This document shows, one piece after another, positions 25,396 to 34,899 of a stretch of DNA of 64,000 nucleotides. Both the position numbers and the translations under genes were made by a program. Position 1 is the stretch's first letter. Each line of letters opens with the position of its first letter. The notes below the pieces were generated by a model. It was given only the letters and a program-made list of their open reading frames with translations, was not told the DNA's origin and searched no databases. Source of the DNA: Sthenelais limicola (Eukaryota; Annelida; Polychaeta; Phyllodocida; Sigalionidae). The DNA lies in NCBI GenBank assembly GCA_942159475.1, contig OW804098.1:9278406-9342405 (forward strand), given 5' to 3'.

Positions 25396-25633
25396 GGGTC
25401 AGATCTTCAGAAAATGTACAATATGCAGCTCTACACATTTAGGAAATTCTGCTAAATTAGGCTGAAAAAATGATAGTTACTGGGTTTTATCTGAGTATAT
25501 TTGGTATCGCATTGATTTAAAGTATATCAGTTCTGTTATGTTTAACTGCATTGTGAAGCTCGTTTTGTCTTAAATGTGGGTTAATTGAGAGGATTGGTGA
25601 AGGCGAATTGTACATTTTCTGAAGATCTGACCC
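25396..25633. mobile_element. Family-A MITE
   Basis: GGGTCAGATCTTCAGAAAAT to TTTTCTGAAGATCTGACCC, 238 bp, just downstream of the LINE poly-A tail. Confidence 0.9.
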
Positions 25634-26465
25634 ACATATGTGTTGTTAGTACATGTATATGGTAAATATATATTATCAAAGCGTACCATACTGGTAATTA
25701 AAATCGCAGTTTAAATTCTACCTAATTATAGGCCTACATTGATGTCATTGTTTTCCTAGTTTAAAATGATTGGTGTCATTTCACCAAAAAATTCAATTAG
25801 TGAAATGCTGTTTGGCTGGGGAGGAAACAAAGGCTAAATTTAACTCAGTACCGGTATAATTAAGTTATAATCTAATTACATGGTTAGCCTACGCTAGCCT
25901 AGCTTTTAATAGTATTATATATATATAGGGTAGGCTACACGATTTTTAAAAATGAATATATGTAGGCCTATATTGCAATAGGCTACATGTTGACTGGCCT
26001 ATGCCAACAAAAATAGGTGTTTCCGATTTATCACCCCCCCCCCCTACCTAGAAAAAAAACTCCCCCCACCTATATAAAACAATTTTTTTACCATGCCATG
26101 ATTTTTTGATTTTTTTTTTTTACAAAAAAATCTAATAAAAGCAGGAAAACAGGCTTTCTAACCAGGAACTGTCAAAAAAGAGCACATTTCCCTTGTTTAA
26201 AACAACTATTGAGTAGGCCTACCGGTGTTGTTATAAAATTTGACATTTTTTTTCTTAGGAAGGTGGTTTTCCTAAAAAAAAAAAAAAAGTTACAACCCCA
26301 GCCTCCCTACCTAGTCTTCAGCCAGATACATCGGAAACACACCTATTTTTTTGGCCCTATAGCCTAAAAGGGCTGAATAATAATGAGTTCTATACGAATT
26401 AAGATGAATTATTTATGTCAAATTATAATTATGATTTAACAATTTAAGCCAAGCCCAAGGCCTAC
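25634..26465. other. MVK intron 1, low-complexity tracts
   Basis: C-rich (26034-26045) and poly-A/T runs. No coding signal. Confidence 0.5.
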
Positions 26466-26537
26466 CTTTCCGTAAACAACTGCATGTTCTCCATGTAATA
26501 TCACTTTTCCAGGAGCAGACACATAGATCTCACCCAT
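26466..26537 (-). CDS. MVK: Mevalonate kinase exon 1 (start)
   Basis: 24 codons: [20 protein letters not shown] then VYGK, the N-terminal GHMP strand and hairpin. Donor GTAGGC. The upstream ATG at 26548 is out of contention because it terminates at once. Confidence 0.95.
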
Positions 26538-26953
26538 CTTCACCCATCAATCCGGTAAATGTCAAAATTTACAAATCTCCCCATCGATCAGAGCAGAGAT
26601 CAGAGTCATCGGCAGATATGAGCAGAAGAAGACACACCGGTTCTTGGATCAGGCGATCCTCTGGCGTGACCGGAAATTTACATTCAGAACTGATGGGATA
26701 AACCCAACTGCTAAATTAATGTTTACATCTACACCTAATTCAAAACGTTTACCTTTTGACATCTTGATTGTTTAACGGTTGAATAAATATATGGGGGAGC
26801 AAAAGGCAGAGTAGTAATAGCTGCGTCTTGCTTTGAAGCGATGAAACAAGATTCCGTAATTTTACAGCCCCGCGTTACTATTTGTCTAAAACAATCATCA
26901 AGCAGACGGTTCACTCGTTTATTTTGCCTGTGCGAAAAGTATACATTTCTCGA
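26538..26953. promoter_or_regulatory. Divergent MVK/MMAB promoter interval
   Basis: 416 bp separate the two start codons, which point away from each other, so this interval must contain both 5'UTRs and probably a shared promoter. It has no TATA box in a convincing position. ACCGGAAAT at about 26669 is ETS-like, and TTCACCCAT near 26540 only loosely resembles a sterol-response element. Vertebrate MVK and MMAB share an SREBP-responsive bidirectional promoter; sterol control here is inference. Confidence 0.7.
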
Positions 26954-27030
26954 ATGAATCGTGTATTTACTCTTGGGAGAATTTGCCACAAGATAGGAAG
27001 TGTTCCTATACGAGAGTTTAGCGTCAGCTT
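26954..27030 (+). CDS. MMAB: MMAB exon 1, mitochondrial leader
   Basis: MNRVFTLGRICHKIGSVPIR then EFSVS(L), ending two bases into a codon at GTAAGT. The phase matches exon 2 exactly. Too short to stand as an ORF on its own. The choice of this ATG rests on the leader-like composition and the splice phase. Confidence 0.85.
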
Positions 27031-27721
27031 GTAAGTATTTAGGAAATCAAATTAGGAGTTTATGTTTAATTAGTTTCCATATACCCCTATTATCGCTCAC
27101 AAGCTAGCCCGCCTCACCTGCTTGACTGCCACTCGCCTGTTCCATATTCAGTCAGTGGGCGTGGCACTGTTGTGTCGCACTGGTTCACGGTCAACTCGGC
27201 CCAACGCCAAGGGAGTCTGGCTGGATCCGCCACTGGAGTAATGTGTTGTTTGTATGTTTAAAGCGTTTATTCTGAAAATAACATTGCGTCTTATCGGACG
27301 TTATTCCCAGTCATACAGTAAATCAGTATTACATTATTCATTAAATTCAAGTAGGTACCGTATATAAGGAAATATTAATAAAAGAAAAGAAAGAAAGATT
27401 TTTCAGGTTCATTATACATAATGAGAAAGAAAATCAGAATGAACTCTAGATAAGTAGGCCTACAAATAGGTCTTATTACTTATATAAAACCGACATAGAC
27501 ATAATCATAGGCCTACAACAGAAATACAAGATTAAGAAATTCAAGTAGGTAAATAATAATAATAAAAAAAAAACAGAAATACAAGATTAAGATTAAGACT
27601 GATAGACTCAAATCTGATTAGTAAGACGCTGAGGCCGAAATCACTACACTACCTTCATGTATACATATCATTTTACAATTCATGTAGAATATTTTTATTT
27701 CTTTAAACTTAATGATTTCAG

Positions 27722-27771
27722 GACAAACCACTCGAAAATGCCGAAAATTTACACCAAAACTGGAGACAAAG
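27722..27771 (+). CDS. MMAB: MMAB exon 2
   Basis: 50 nt: (L)TNHSKMPKIYTKTGDK(G). Acceptor 'aatgatttcag', donor GTAAGC. KTGDKG starts the ATP-binding motif. The internal Met is an alternative start if the leader is skipped. Confidence 0.94.
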
Positions 27772-27867
27772 GTAAGCAAATAATTAGAACCTTTAACAAA
27801 ATCAAGTTCTTATTCTTCATTGCTGAATCCTAAATGAAGGAAAAAATATATTTTACTCACTTTCTAG

Positions 27868-27961
27868 GCACCTCAGCAACATTTACAGGTGAACGACGAA
27901 GGAAGGATGACAGAATTTTTCAAGCCCTTGGAGACACAGATGAATTGAGCTGTGCCATAGG
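27868..27961 (+). CDS. MMAB: MMAB exon 3
   Basis: (G)[20 protein letters not shown] then [10 protein letters not shown](G). Contains the phosphate-binding TFTGERR and GDTDELS motifs. Confidence 0.96.
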
Positions 27962-28155
27962 GTAGGTCTAGACGCATTCCCCGTAGATTAGACAACTCAG
28001 GTGGTAACATATTTAAAACTTGTTTTCGTTAGGCCCTGTCCAACGTTTCAGACCAGTAGATCCTTCTTCATGGACCTAGTTACAAGTTAACAGGAAATTA
28101 TAGACACAGTTTACTTCATGGCGGAGTATTTAATTTGATTAAATAATTCTTTCAG

Positions 28156-28213
28156 TCTTGCATCAGAATTCTGCAAAGATGCCAACCACGACTTTATTGA
28201 TAGATTGGAAAAT
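28156..28213 (+). CDS. MMAB: MMAB exon 4
   Basis: 58 nt: (G)LASEFCKDANHDFIDRLEN. Donor GTGAGT, phase 0. Confidence 0.9.
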
Positions 28214-28399
28214 GTGAGTATGCTTTAACAACATCTTATTAAATTTGATTGACTAGTAGACTTTGACTGCCGGCCATGAATATCCTTGGCGGATATACGC
28301 CTGTATATTGTTTTACAAAAGAAACATAATTACTTCAGATCCATTACTGCACAGAGATGTAAACAGAACTAGCAGTATTTTGTAGTATCCACCTTTTTC

Positions 28400-29010
28400 T
28401 TAGGCTGCGATTCCACTGGATTGCTTCCTTGTCCGCTCATGGGCTGCTCTTTTTATTCCCCCGAGCGCATAACAAGCGAAGTTACAGCAAAACGAGAGCA
28501 GTCTAATGGAATTGGTTACTGCGCTTCCTATACGCTCTTAAACATTCTCTATATGTGGTTCTTTAGAAGTGCAGAGGACGTTCCGTTAAAGTTTGACGTG
28601 TTTGATTTGAGCGCAACTGGATGACGGTGTTTCTGCCTCTTTTATCAATACTGGACTGAGACTGTGGGAGGAAACCAATGATATTACTATTAGTTTCAAA
28701 AGCACACTATGGATAAGCAAAACAAGAGCGAGCCATGAGTACAAGGGTCAGATTTTCAGAAAATGTACAATTCGCCTTCACCAATCCTCTCAAATAACCC
28801 ACATTTAAGACAAAAATGAGCTTCATAATGCTGTTTAACATAACAGAACTGATACGTAAGTCGTTAAATGAATGCTATACCCAATATCGATATACCTAGT
28901 ATTGACCATTTTTCAGTCTAATTCAGCAGAATTTTCTAAATGTGTAGAGCTGCCAATTGTACATTTTCTGAAAATCTGTCCCACAAGCGATCCAGTGGAA
29001 TCGCAGCTTT
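28400..29010. mobile_element. Family-E foldback element, interrupted by a MITE
   Basis: TTAGGCTGCGATTCCACTGG at the left pairs with CCAGTGGAATCGCAGC at the right. A family-A MITE (28745-28982) is nested near the right end. In MMAB intron 4. Confidence 0.8.
28745..28982. mobile_element. Family-A MITE, nested in family E
   Basis: GGGTCAGATTTTCAGAAAAT to TTTTCTGAAAATCTGTCCC, 238 bp. Confidence 0.9.
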
Positions 29011-29163
29011 GATCAACACCGAGGTTATCGAGCTTCTTATTGATGGCACATGCCAACGTAATTATGAACTAAATGTTTACCCAAAAAATGTATATGACAA
29101 TTGCGGGTATTACCATAGTATGTGACTCCAGATGGTAATGTGTTAAACACAACTTGTCTTTAG

Positions 29164-29236
29164 ATTCAGTCAGTACTGCAGGATGTTGGAGCCAACGTGG
29201 CCACGCCCCTCAGTTCAGCACGGGAATCACATATAA
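29164..29236 (+). CDS. MMAB: MMAB exon 5
   Basis: IQSVLQDVGANVATPLSSAR then ESHI, matching human [20 protein letters not shown]. Donor GTACGT; a family-B MITE begins 18 bp beyond it. Confidence 0.96.
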
Positions 29237-29295
29237 GTACGTCTCATATCTATATGTGTTAAAGGGAAATGAGTCACAAGTCGCAAAAATAGGAT

Positions 29296-29475
29296 ATTGA
29301 GATATTATCATATTTGAAACGATGAGATCAAGGATTTTGAGATATGATCATATTTGAAACGGTGAGATCAAGGATTTTGAGATATGATCATATTTGAAAC
29401 GATGAGATCAAGGATTTTGAGATATGATCATATTTGAAACGATGAGATCAAGGATTTTGAGATGGGTCAGATCGT
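29296..29475. repeat. 40-bp tandem repeat inside a MITE
   Basis: About four and a half units of GGATTTTGAGATATGATCAT + ATTTGAAACGATGAGATCAA. The unit is single-copy in other family-B members, so the expansion is private to this one. Confidence 0.88.
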
Positions 29476-29698
29476 CAGAAAATGTACAATTCACCTTCAC
29501 CAATCCTCTCTAATAACTCACATTTAAGACAAAAATTAACTTCAAAATGCTGTTTAACATAACAGAACTGATACTTTAAATGAATGTGATACCAAATATA
29601 CTCAGATATGCCCGGTATTCATCATTTTTCAGCCTAATTTTGGAGAAATTCCTAAATGTGTAGATCTGCCAATTGTACATTTTCTGAAAATCTGACCC
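29464..29698. mobile_element. Family-A MITE nested in family B
   Basis: GGGTCAGATCGTCAGAAAAT to TTTTCTGAAAATCTGACCC, 235 bp. Flanks read GAGAT/...AC/ATATGATC; the empty repeat unit reads GAGATATGATC, which suggests a 2-bp AT target duplication. Confidence 0.9.
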
Positions 29699-29926
29699 AC
29701 ATATGATCATATTTGAAACGATGAGATCAAGCTGATTCCAATGATAGTAAACATTAGGATAATATGTATTTCTATATTATTTTAAGTTTGACATATTTAC
29801 GCAAGAATATATTTATTACACTGTCCAAAAATCAGAACATTCCTCCAAAGAGATCTTGTGAATGAATTACTTTGAAAAATAGAATTTTTGCCACTTGTGA
29901 CTCATTTTCCTGGAACACATCACATG

Positions 29927-30590
29927 ACCATCACATGGCCTGGCTTTAAGAATTTGTATAATGGAAGGGAAAGTGTATTTTATTTGCGTTGAATGAGTTC
30001 ATACCAGGGTCATGCTATATGTACGTCCCTGTTATACATCAGTGTGGTTCTGTATATATAACTGTCTGTAAATTGGTCTGACTGTTTTTTTGTTTTTTTT
30101 GTTGGCTCCCCTAGGAGCCAACTACTATAATTACTTTGCCCCTCGGACCTTGTCCCGGCAATTGTGCCACTTGCCGGCCTGCCCTGCCTCCTCCTCCAGC
30201 CCTCCTCACCTTCCAATTTACGTGCTCAAATTCCCGATTTCCAGACTGGCGCCTCACCCGCTCCTCCTCCTCCTCCTCCTCTCCTCCTCTCCTCCTCCCG
30301 CTCCCTCTCGCTCTCGCTCTCAGGATGCCCGTGGTGACCTGCGTCATCCCGAGTGGTGGTGCTTGGGAGAGCCCACCACTGCTACCAACCCAATACGTCC
30401 CTATGCCTGAGGTTATTATATAGTCACCTATGGTCATCCAATGAAAAAAACGGTGTCTTAAACTCGGGTCAAGGCATTAGAATACATACGTCGATTTCAC
30501 ATATAGGAATTGAGAGTCAAAACATTGAAAATATGATCGCTTGAGAGGAGAGACACCCAGTGGCAGACTCATGAACTAACCAACCGGAAA
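29927..30590. other. MMAB intron 5, GC-rich island
   Basis: 30100-30400 is unusually GC- and CT-rich, with tandem CTCCT/CTCTCG. It begins with the palindrome GTTGGCTCC-CCTA-GGAGCCAAC. Open frames on both strands reflect the composition. No protein family recognised. Confidence 0.5.
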
Positions 30591-30599
30591 AGCAAATTT

Positions 30600-30614
30600 T
30601 GATGCGCATGCGCG
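30600..30614. promoter_or_regulatory. NRF1-like palindrome 1
   Basis: GCGCATGCGC, the core of the NRF1 consensus, inside an intron. Confidence 0.4.
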
Positions 30615-30884
30615 AATCGATTTCTACCGTATATCCCTTGTCAGGCCAGATCATTGAAATAAACTCTGAATTATGAACGTTTCGAAGATTTTTGAAAATA
30701 ATTATTGATCGGATAGCTTCTATACATGTTTTACTTAGAGTTTTAAATAATTATTTCCTTTCGATAATGCGATTTTAAGCGTTTTTAAGGGAATCTCCGT
30801 GGTGATGTTTGTTGCCGTTGCCGGCCATAGCATAGCCATAGCGATCCCACTCGTGTCAACATTTGATGCGTTTTTTAGAACAAA

Positions 30885-31195
30885 CCAATGATTTTACACA
30901 ATAATCCTGGCATATGAGGTTGAAAACAAGGTTAGATTAGACGTTCAGTCATTTATATTCAGTCGATGGTTAATCATTATGGCTTCCGTGTCATATTGTT
31001 TTTCTTATTATCGTTGCTTTAAGCGATCGGCCTCACAAGGCCCCTTGTGTACATGACCAGAAAATAAAACTGCTTTCTGAGCGCTTTGAATGATTTTAAA
31101 CAATAATCCTGGCATATGAGGTTGAAAACAAGGTTAGATTAAACGTTCAAGCATTTATATTCAGTCGTTTGTTAATCATTACGGCTTTCGTAGTA
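30885..31195 (+). repeat. Two-copy ~110-bp duplication, ~203 bp apart
   Basis: 'caataatcctggcatatgag' with about 80 following bases occurs at 30899 and again near 31102, ending '...gttaatcattayggctt'. Confidence 0.8.
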
Positions 31196-31339
31196 TGCAC
31201 AAGCATAGGCCGGGGCTCTAATGACTCGGTGGACATAAGGGTCCGCCAGCACGAAGGTCCATCGTGCCGGCGACAAGGCCCACCACCGCGTGTACAGCGA
31301 GAAGCCCCGGCAACACAATCGCCTAACCGTAGGTAGAAA

Positions 31340-31625
31340 CGCGCATGCGCATGGGCCAAAGCAAACAAACATGGCGTCAGAAGCATGGTTCCGAAGAGTT
31401 GGAGGTGGTGAAATCGTGATATTTCCACCGAAAGGAATATCGTCAGATGTTAATATGTTCATAAACTATTGTTTGGGATAATATTTGAAGTCGACATGAC
31501 TGATTTACGCAGATTATATGGATATTATTGTGTCAGCGACCAGAAACAAATCGGAAACATGGCTGCAGCATGTGCGATCGGTGAAATCATCAAAATTATT
31601 CACAGATTCCAGATACAGTGTGTGT
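31340..31625 (+). other. Candidate nested promoter and small ORF in MMAB intron 5
   Basis: A second GCGCATGCGC (31341-31350) lies 20 bp before ATG at 31371 in good context (AAACATGG). The frame gives 36 codons (MASEAWFRRVGGGEIVIFPP then KGISSDVNMFINYCLG) and stops at 31479-31481. The surroundings are CpG-richer than the neighbouring intron. No family recognised. It may be a real transcript start, a retrocopy 5' end or chance. Confidence 0.25.
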
Positions 31626-32605
31626 GTGTGGGGGGGGGGGGGGGATATTTAAAATGGCTTCCATACGATATTGGATCTTATGTGCTGTTTATGAGAATAT
31701 TATAGTATTTATTTTAATGTTGTCACATTTATATAGCTCAAAGAGGGAAAATAAGTTTTGAAAAGCTGTTTGGTCAGCAAGGAAATATTATTATTCAGGA
31801 ACTACTTCAAGCATTATCATGAAATTATTATTTTAGTATTTTCCATTGATTTCATGATTCTAGACCTAGTCCAAGTGTTGTAATAATATCTTGAGAATAT
31901 ACAGAACTGCCATTTTTCATTTTTAACTTGTTTCTGATCAGAGATTTTCTGCAAAAAATATTCCAAATTATTATAATTGTTACTTGTTCCTGACATGTAA
32001 TTTTAAATGGCCATATCCCTACCTATATTTGGGGAGCCAACATCCATCTTTCGTCAGAAGATCATTACTTGTTTGTTTTTCAAATTTATTTTTATGGTTT
32101 TATTCAAATTTCCTGCCATCGAGGCTCTTACATTTCTAATGGTAGAATCTCTGTGTCCCTTTGTATTTTATAGTTTTTTGGGGTTTTTCGTATTTTCATA
32201 CTCACTGTATAACACAATAAACGCTTGTACTTAAAAACCAGAATTGGTCTGACTGTTAATATTTTGAAAGTGAAATACATGCACAGTGAGGTTTATTTAC
32301 ATTATAAGTCCTTGTTAGGTGCACAGGTTTTAGTTTTTAAAATTAGTTTTAAAAAACTCAACCAATTCCTCAAATACCTTGACAAGTCGACACTTCAATG
32401 TAGCTTTCCATTGCCCTTAGATTACCGGACAGTTGACTTTAAAAAAGCGTATTCCCTTTTTACTATTTATCGATTTTATTTTTTTCTTTAAAAGCTTGGA
32501 TGATTAATGTTAAAAACTCACCTATTTACTAAGATTAAATATGCGAAACATATAGTTTCTGCACAACAATATTGATTTTTTTTTGAATATTTATTTGTAT
32601 CGCAT

Positions 32606-32652
32606 GAGAATATCGGGACTTGTCCACGAAATTGTATGCAATAAAAATCTAT
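32606..32652 (+). repeat. LINE-like 3' tail fragment
   Basis: 'gagaatatcgggacttgtcc' to 'caataaaaatct' is identical to 22974-23012 in the MVK gene. Two copies of a retroposon 3' end, here 45 bp before MMAB exon 6. Confidence 0.75.
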
Positions 32653-32697
32653 TAAAACAAATCAATAATTTAAAATAATGTTCTAATCTATTTTCAG

Positions 32698-32795
32698 CTA
32701 GGACAGCCTTCTCTGCGGAGAACACAAAAGACTTAGAGAAGTGGATCGATGAGTACACGGAACAACTACCACCACTAAAGAACTTTGTTCTTCCT
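32698..32795 (+). CDS. MMAB: MMAB exon 6
   Basis: (T)RTAFSAENTKDLEKWIDEYT then EQLPPLKNFVLP, matching human LEQWIDKYTSQLPPL. Donor GTAAGT; a family-A MITE starts 23 bp beyond. Confidence 0.96.
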
Positions 32796-32818
32796 GTAAG
32801 TACACGTAATGGACATAT

Positions 32819-33055
32819 GGGTCAGATTCTCAGAAAATGTACAATTGGCAGATCAACACATTTAGTAAATTCTGCTAACCTAGACCGAAAAATTGTCACC
32901 ACTATAGGTATATCTGAGTATATTTAGTATTGCCTTGATTCAAACAATCTGTTAGGTTATGTTGAACTGTATTTTGAACCTGGTTTTTGTTTTAAATTTG
33001 GGTTGTTTAAGAGGATTGGTGAAGGTGAATTGTACATTTTCAGAAAATTTCACCC
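32819..33055. mobile_element. Family-A MITE
   Basis: GGGTCAGATTCTCAGAAAAT to TTTTCAGAAAATTTCACCC, 237 bp. Confidence 0.88.
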
Positions 33056-33305
33056 ATACATTGCAAATAACCTGGTCGTCTTGTGTTTGACGTGTTATAA
33101 TCATGTAACTGTCACGACTATAAATAGCTCATCTTCATTATTATGTAAGATTAGTAATCCCACGTAATCATATCATATATCATAATTATTAATAATCCAG
33201 CGAGGCTATGCAATAGCCTATACTTCAACACCACCCTCTTCTACCTAGCTCTACCCACTCGAGATCGAGAGTCATATTACAATTTCTTTTCTTTGCTGTA
33301 AATAG

Positions 33306-33370
33306 TCTGGAGGGAAATCTAGCGCCGCTCTACACCAAGCCAGGGCTGTGTGTCGGCGGGCTGAACGAAG
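33306..33370 (+). CDS. MMAB: MMAB exon 7
   Basis: SGGKSSAALHQARAVCRRAE then R, with the split codon AG/. This holds the conserved arginines of the adenosyltransferase site. The acceptor is weak ('gctgtaaatag'). A family-B MITE begins three bases past the exon edge. Confidence 0.95.
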
Positions 33371-33373
33371 GTA

Positions 33374-33782
33374 TGATGTGTTCCAGGAAAATGAGTCACA
33401 AGTCGCAAAATTGATATTTTTCAGAGCGTCTTTTTCACAAGATCTCTTTATTGGAATGGTCTGATTCTTAGGGGGTTTAGCACTTATAGTCATGTAAATG
33501 TATGTACCAAATTTCAGGACATTGTATTAAATATATCTCTCCGTTTTGAAGGCCTTCATAGGGAGTATATTTAGTTACTTTACTGATAATTACCCATCCA
33601 GAAACAGTGCAAACTTTTTTTTTCAAAAATAAAAATATCAAACATAAAATATAGTAAGACTTATTAGGTGTCCTAGTGTTTACTATCATTGGAATCAGCT
33701 TGATCTCCTCTTTCCAAATATGGTGATATCTCAAAATCTATTTTTTGCTACTTATGACTCATTTTCCTAAAACGGATCACAT
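33374..33782. mobile_element. Family-B MITE abutting a 5' splice site
   Basis: TGATGTGTTCCAGGAAAATG at the left, GACTCATTTTCCTAAAACGG at the right, 409 bp. The donor GTATGATGTG overlaps the MITE's left end. Confidence 0.9.
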
Positions 33783-34095
33783 TTATAAATTTGTATGTCA
33801 CGTCAGTAAAAAATAACCAATTATTAGTTGATTTATAGATGAAATATTACATTTCAAGTAGATTATTTCTGTTTATTGCACCACTGCATTAAAGATAACA
33901 TGTAAGGTGTTCAGGACATGACGAATTAAAATCACTCAAAAGAGTGAGATTGTGAACACCTGAATACAAATATTTGTGCGGAAAAAAAGTTCGCTTTCGC
34001 CAATTTTCAATTTGCAACACTATTCCGTATTCTGGATATTCAAAAAATAATGGAGCGAATAAATACACAATAATAATGCTTCCATTTTATCTTAG

Positions 34096-34155
34096 TGTGG
34101 TTCCTTTGGTGCAAGACCATGAAATGGACCCTGAGCCGGCCAAGTTCTTGAATAG
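34096..34155 (+). CDS. MMAB: MMAB exon 8
   Basis: (S)VVPLVQDHEMDPEPAKFLN(R). Acceptor 'tttatcttag', donor GTAAGT. A family-A MITE starts 46 bp beyond. Confidence 0.95.
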
Positions 34156-34201
34156 GTAAGTAACATCTAGGCACATGTGGTGGGGTTGTACATATATATA
34201 T

Positions 34202-34509
34202 GGGTCAGCTTTTTAGAAAATGTACAATTCACCTTCAGCAATCCTCTCAAATAACCCACATTTAAGACAAAAATCAGGTTCAAAATACAGTTCAACATAA
34301 CCAAACACATTTATTGAATGAATACTATGACAAAAATAAAGTTCAAAATACAGTTCAACCTAACCAAACAGGTTGCTATAGATATATAGAATCTATGCAA
34401 TGCCGAATATACTCGAATTTATCTAGTATTGACCAAATTGTAACCTAATTTAGCAGAATTTCCTAAATGTGTACAGCTGCCAATTGTACATTTTCTAAAA
34501 ATCTGACCC
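34202..34509. mobile_element. Family-A MITE with internal duplication
   Basis: 308 bp, longer than usual because 'caaaaataaagttcaaaata' is partly repeated inside (about 34270-34370). Confidence 0.87.
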
Positions 34510-34627
34510 AAATATAATATTCAACATTATTCCATGATACAGCATTCTCATCCTCATTATTAGAGAAAACCTTTCAAATTACCATTTTCATTTTCATTTT
34601 TTGTAATTAACTTGTGTTTCTTCACAG

Positions 34628-34736
34628 ATTGAGTGACTTCCTTTTTACGGTTGCCCGATACGCAGTCATGGTAGAAGGAAAAGAAGAAGTATTATATAGA
34701 AAGATCCATCAAGAGGCTGGGGATGAGAAGAAATGA
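34628..34736 (+). CDS. MMAB: MMAB exon 9 and stop
   Basis: (R)LSDFLFTVARYAVMVEGKEE then a basic tail ending EKK, TGA at 34734-34736. Confidence 0.96.
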
Positions 34737-34865
34737 ATACAACATTGGTCCCGGGAATGTGATGAAATTTGTGTATATAGGATCTAGTCTGTGAGAAGCT
34801 TGGTATATATATATATATGTGCATAAACCCTAGTTGTTTGATCACTAGATTGTATCGTTTGTGTC

Positions 34866-34871
34866 AATAAA
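34866..34871 (+). promoter_or_regulatory. Poly(A) signal for MMAB
   Basis: AATAAA in 'gtcaataaaatatcat', 130 bp after the stop. Confidence 0.8.
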
Positions 34872-34899
34872 ATATCATAAAACATAAGTTGCTTTTGAC

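Larger units (their letters stand above)
16983..26537 (-). other. MVK: Mevalonate kinase gene, complete, nine coding exons
   Basis: Mevalonate kinase phosphorylates mevalonate with ATP, an early step from HMG-CoA reductase to isoprenoids and sterols. It works in cytosol and, in animals, reportedly peroxisomes. Nine exons (26466-26537 down to 17117-17268) join in matching phases to 391 codons; human MVK is 396. Visible motifs are [11 protein letters not shown] with the catalytic-region Lys near residue 11, [14 protein letters not shown] (GHMP ATP-binding loop, about 136-149), [17 protein letters not shown] with the catalytic Asp, and SKLTGAGGGGCAFTLL (C-terminal GHMP motif). The start ATG at 26537 is favoured because the ATG just upstream runs into TGA after five codons. 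The gene is intact, with no frameshift or stop. It is head to head with MMAB. Confidence 0.96.
29255..29926. mobile_element. Family-B MITE with internal 40-bp repeat and nested MITE
   Basis: Left end TGTGTTAAAGGGAAATGAGT, right end GACTCATTTTCCTGGAACAC. About five copies of a 40-bp unit (GGATTTTGAGATATGATCAT plus 20 nt) lie inside, and a family-A MITE (29464-29698) is inserted in the last copy. Confidence 0.85.
26954..34871 (+). other. MMAB: ATP:cob(I)alamin adenosyltransferase gene, complete, nine coding exons
   Basis: PduO-type adenosyltransferase. It transfers the adenosyl group of ATP to reduced cobalamin in mitochondria, making adenosylcobalamin for methylmalonyl-CoA mutase. Nine exons join in matching phases to 227 codons; human MMAB is 250. 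In order: a basic, Ser/Arg-rich leader (MNRVFTLGRICHKIGSVPIR) typical of mitochondrial import; [20 protein letters not shown] (ATP-binding loop); [29 protein letters not shown]; and AKFLNRLSDFLFTVARYAVM near the C-terminus. Human ERR at the end of exon 7 reads ERS here because the split codon is AG/T. No breaks were found. Four consecutive introns (after exons 5-8) carry a MITE within 3-46 bp of the donor. Confidence 0.96.

Noticed and set aside
30090..30437. Overlapping ~100-aa ORFs on both strands in the GC-rich island
   Set aside because: Low-complexity Pro/Ser/Arg composition from CTCCT repeats; both strands are equally open.
33371..33782. MITEs as introners that created the host introns
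   Set aside because: The acceptor of each intron lies outside the element by hundreds of bases, and the MVK/MMAB coding junctions show no sign of target duplication. Insertion into pre-existing introns is simpler.
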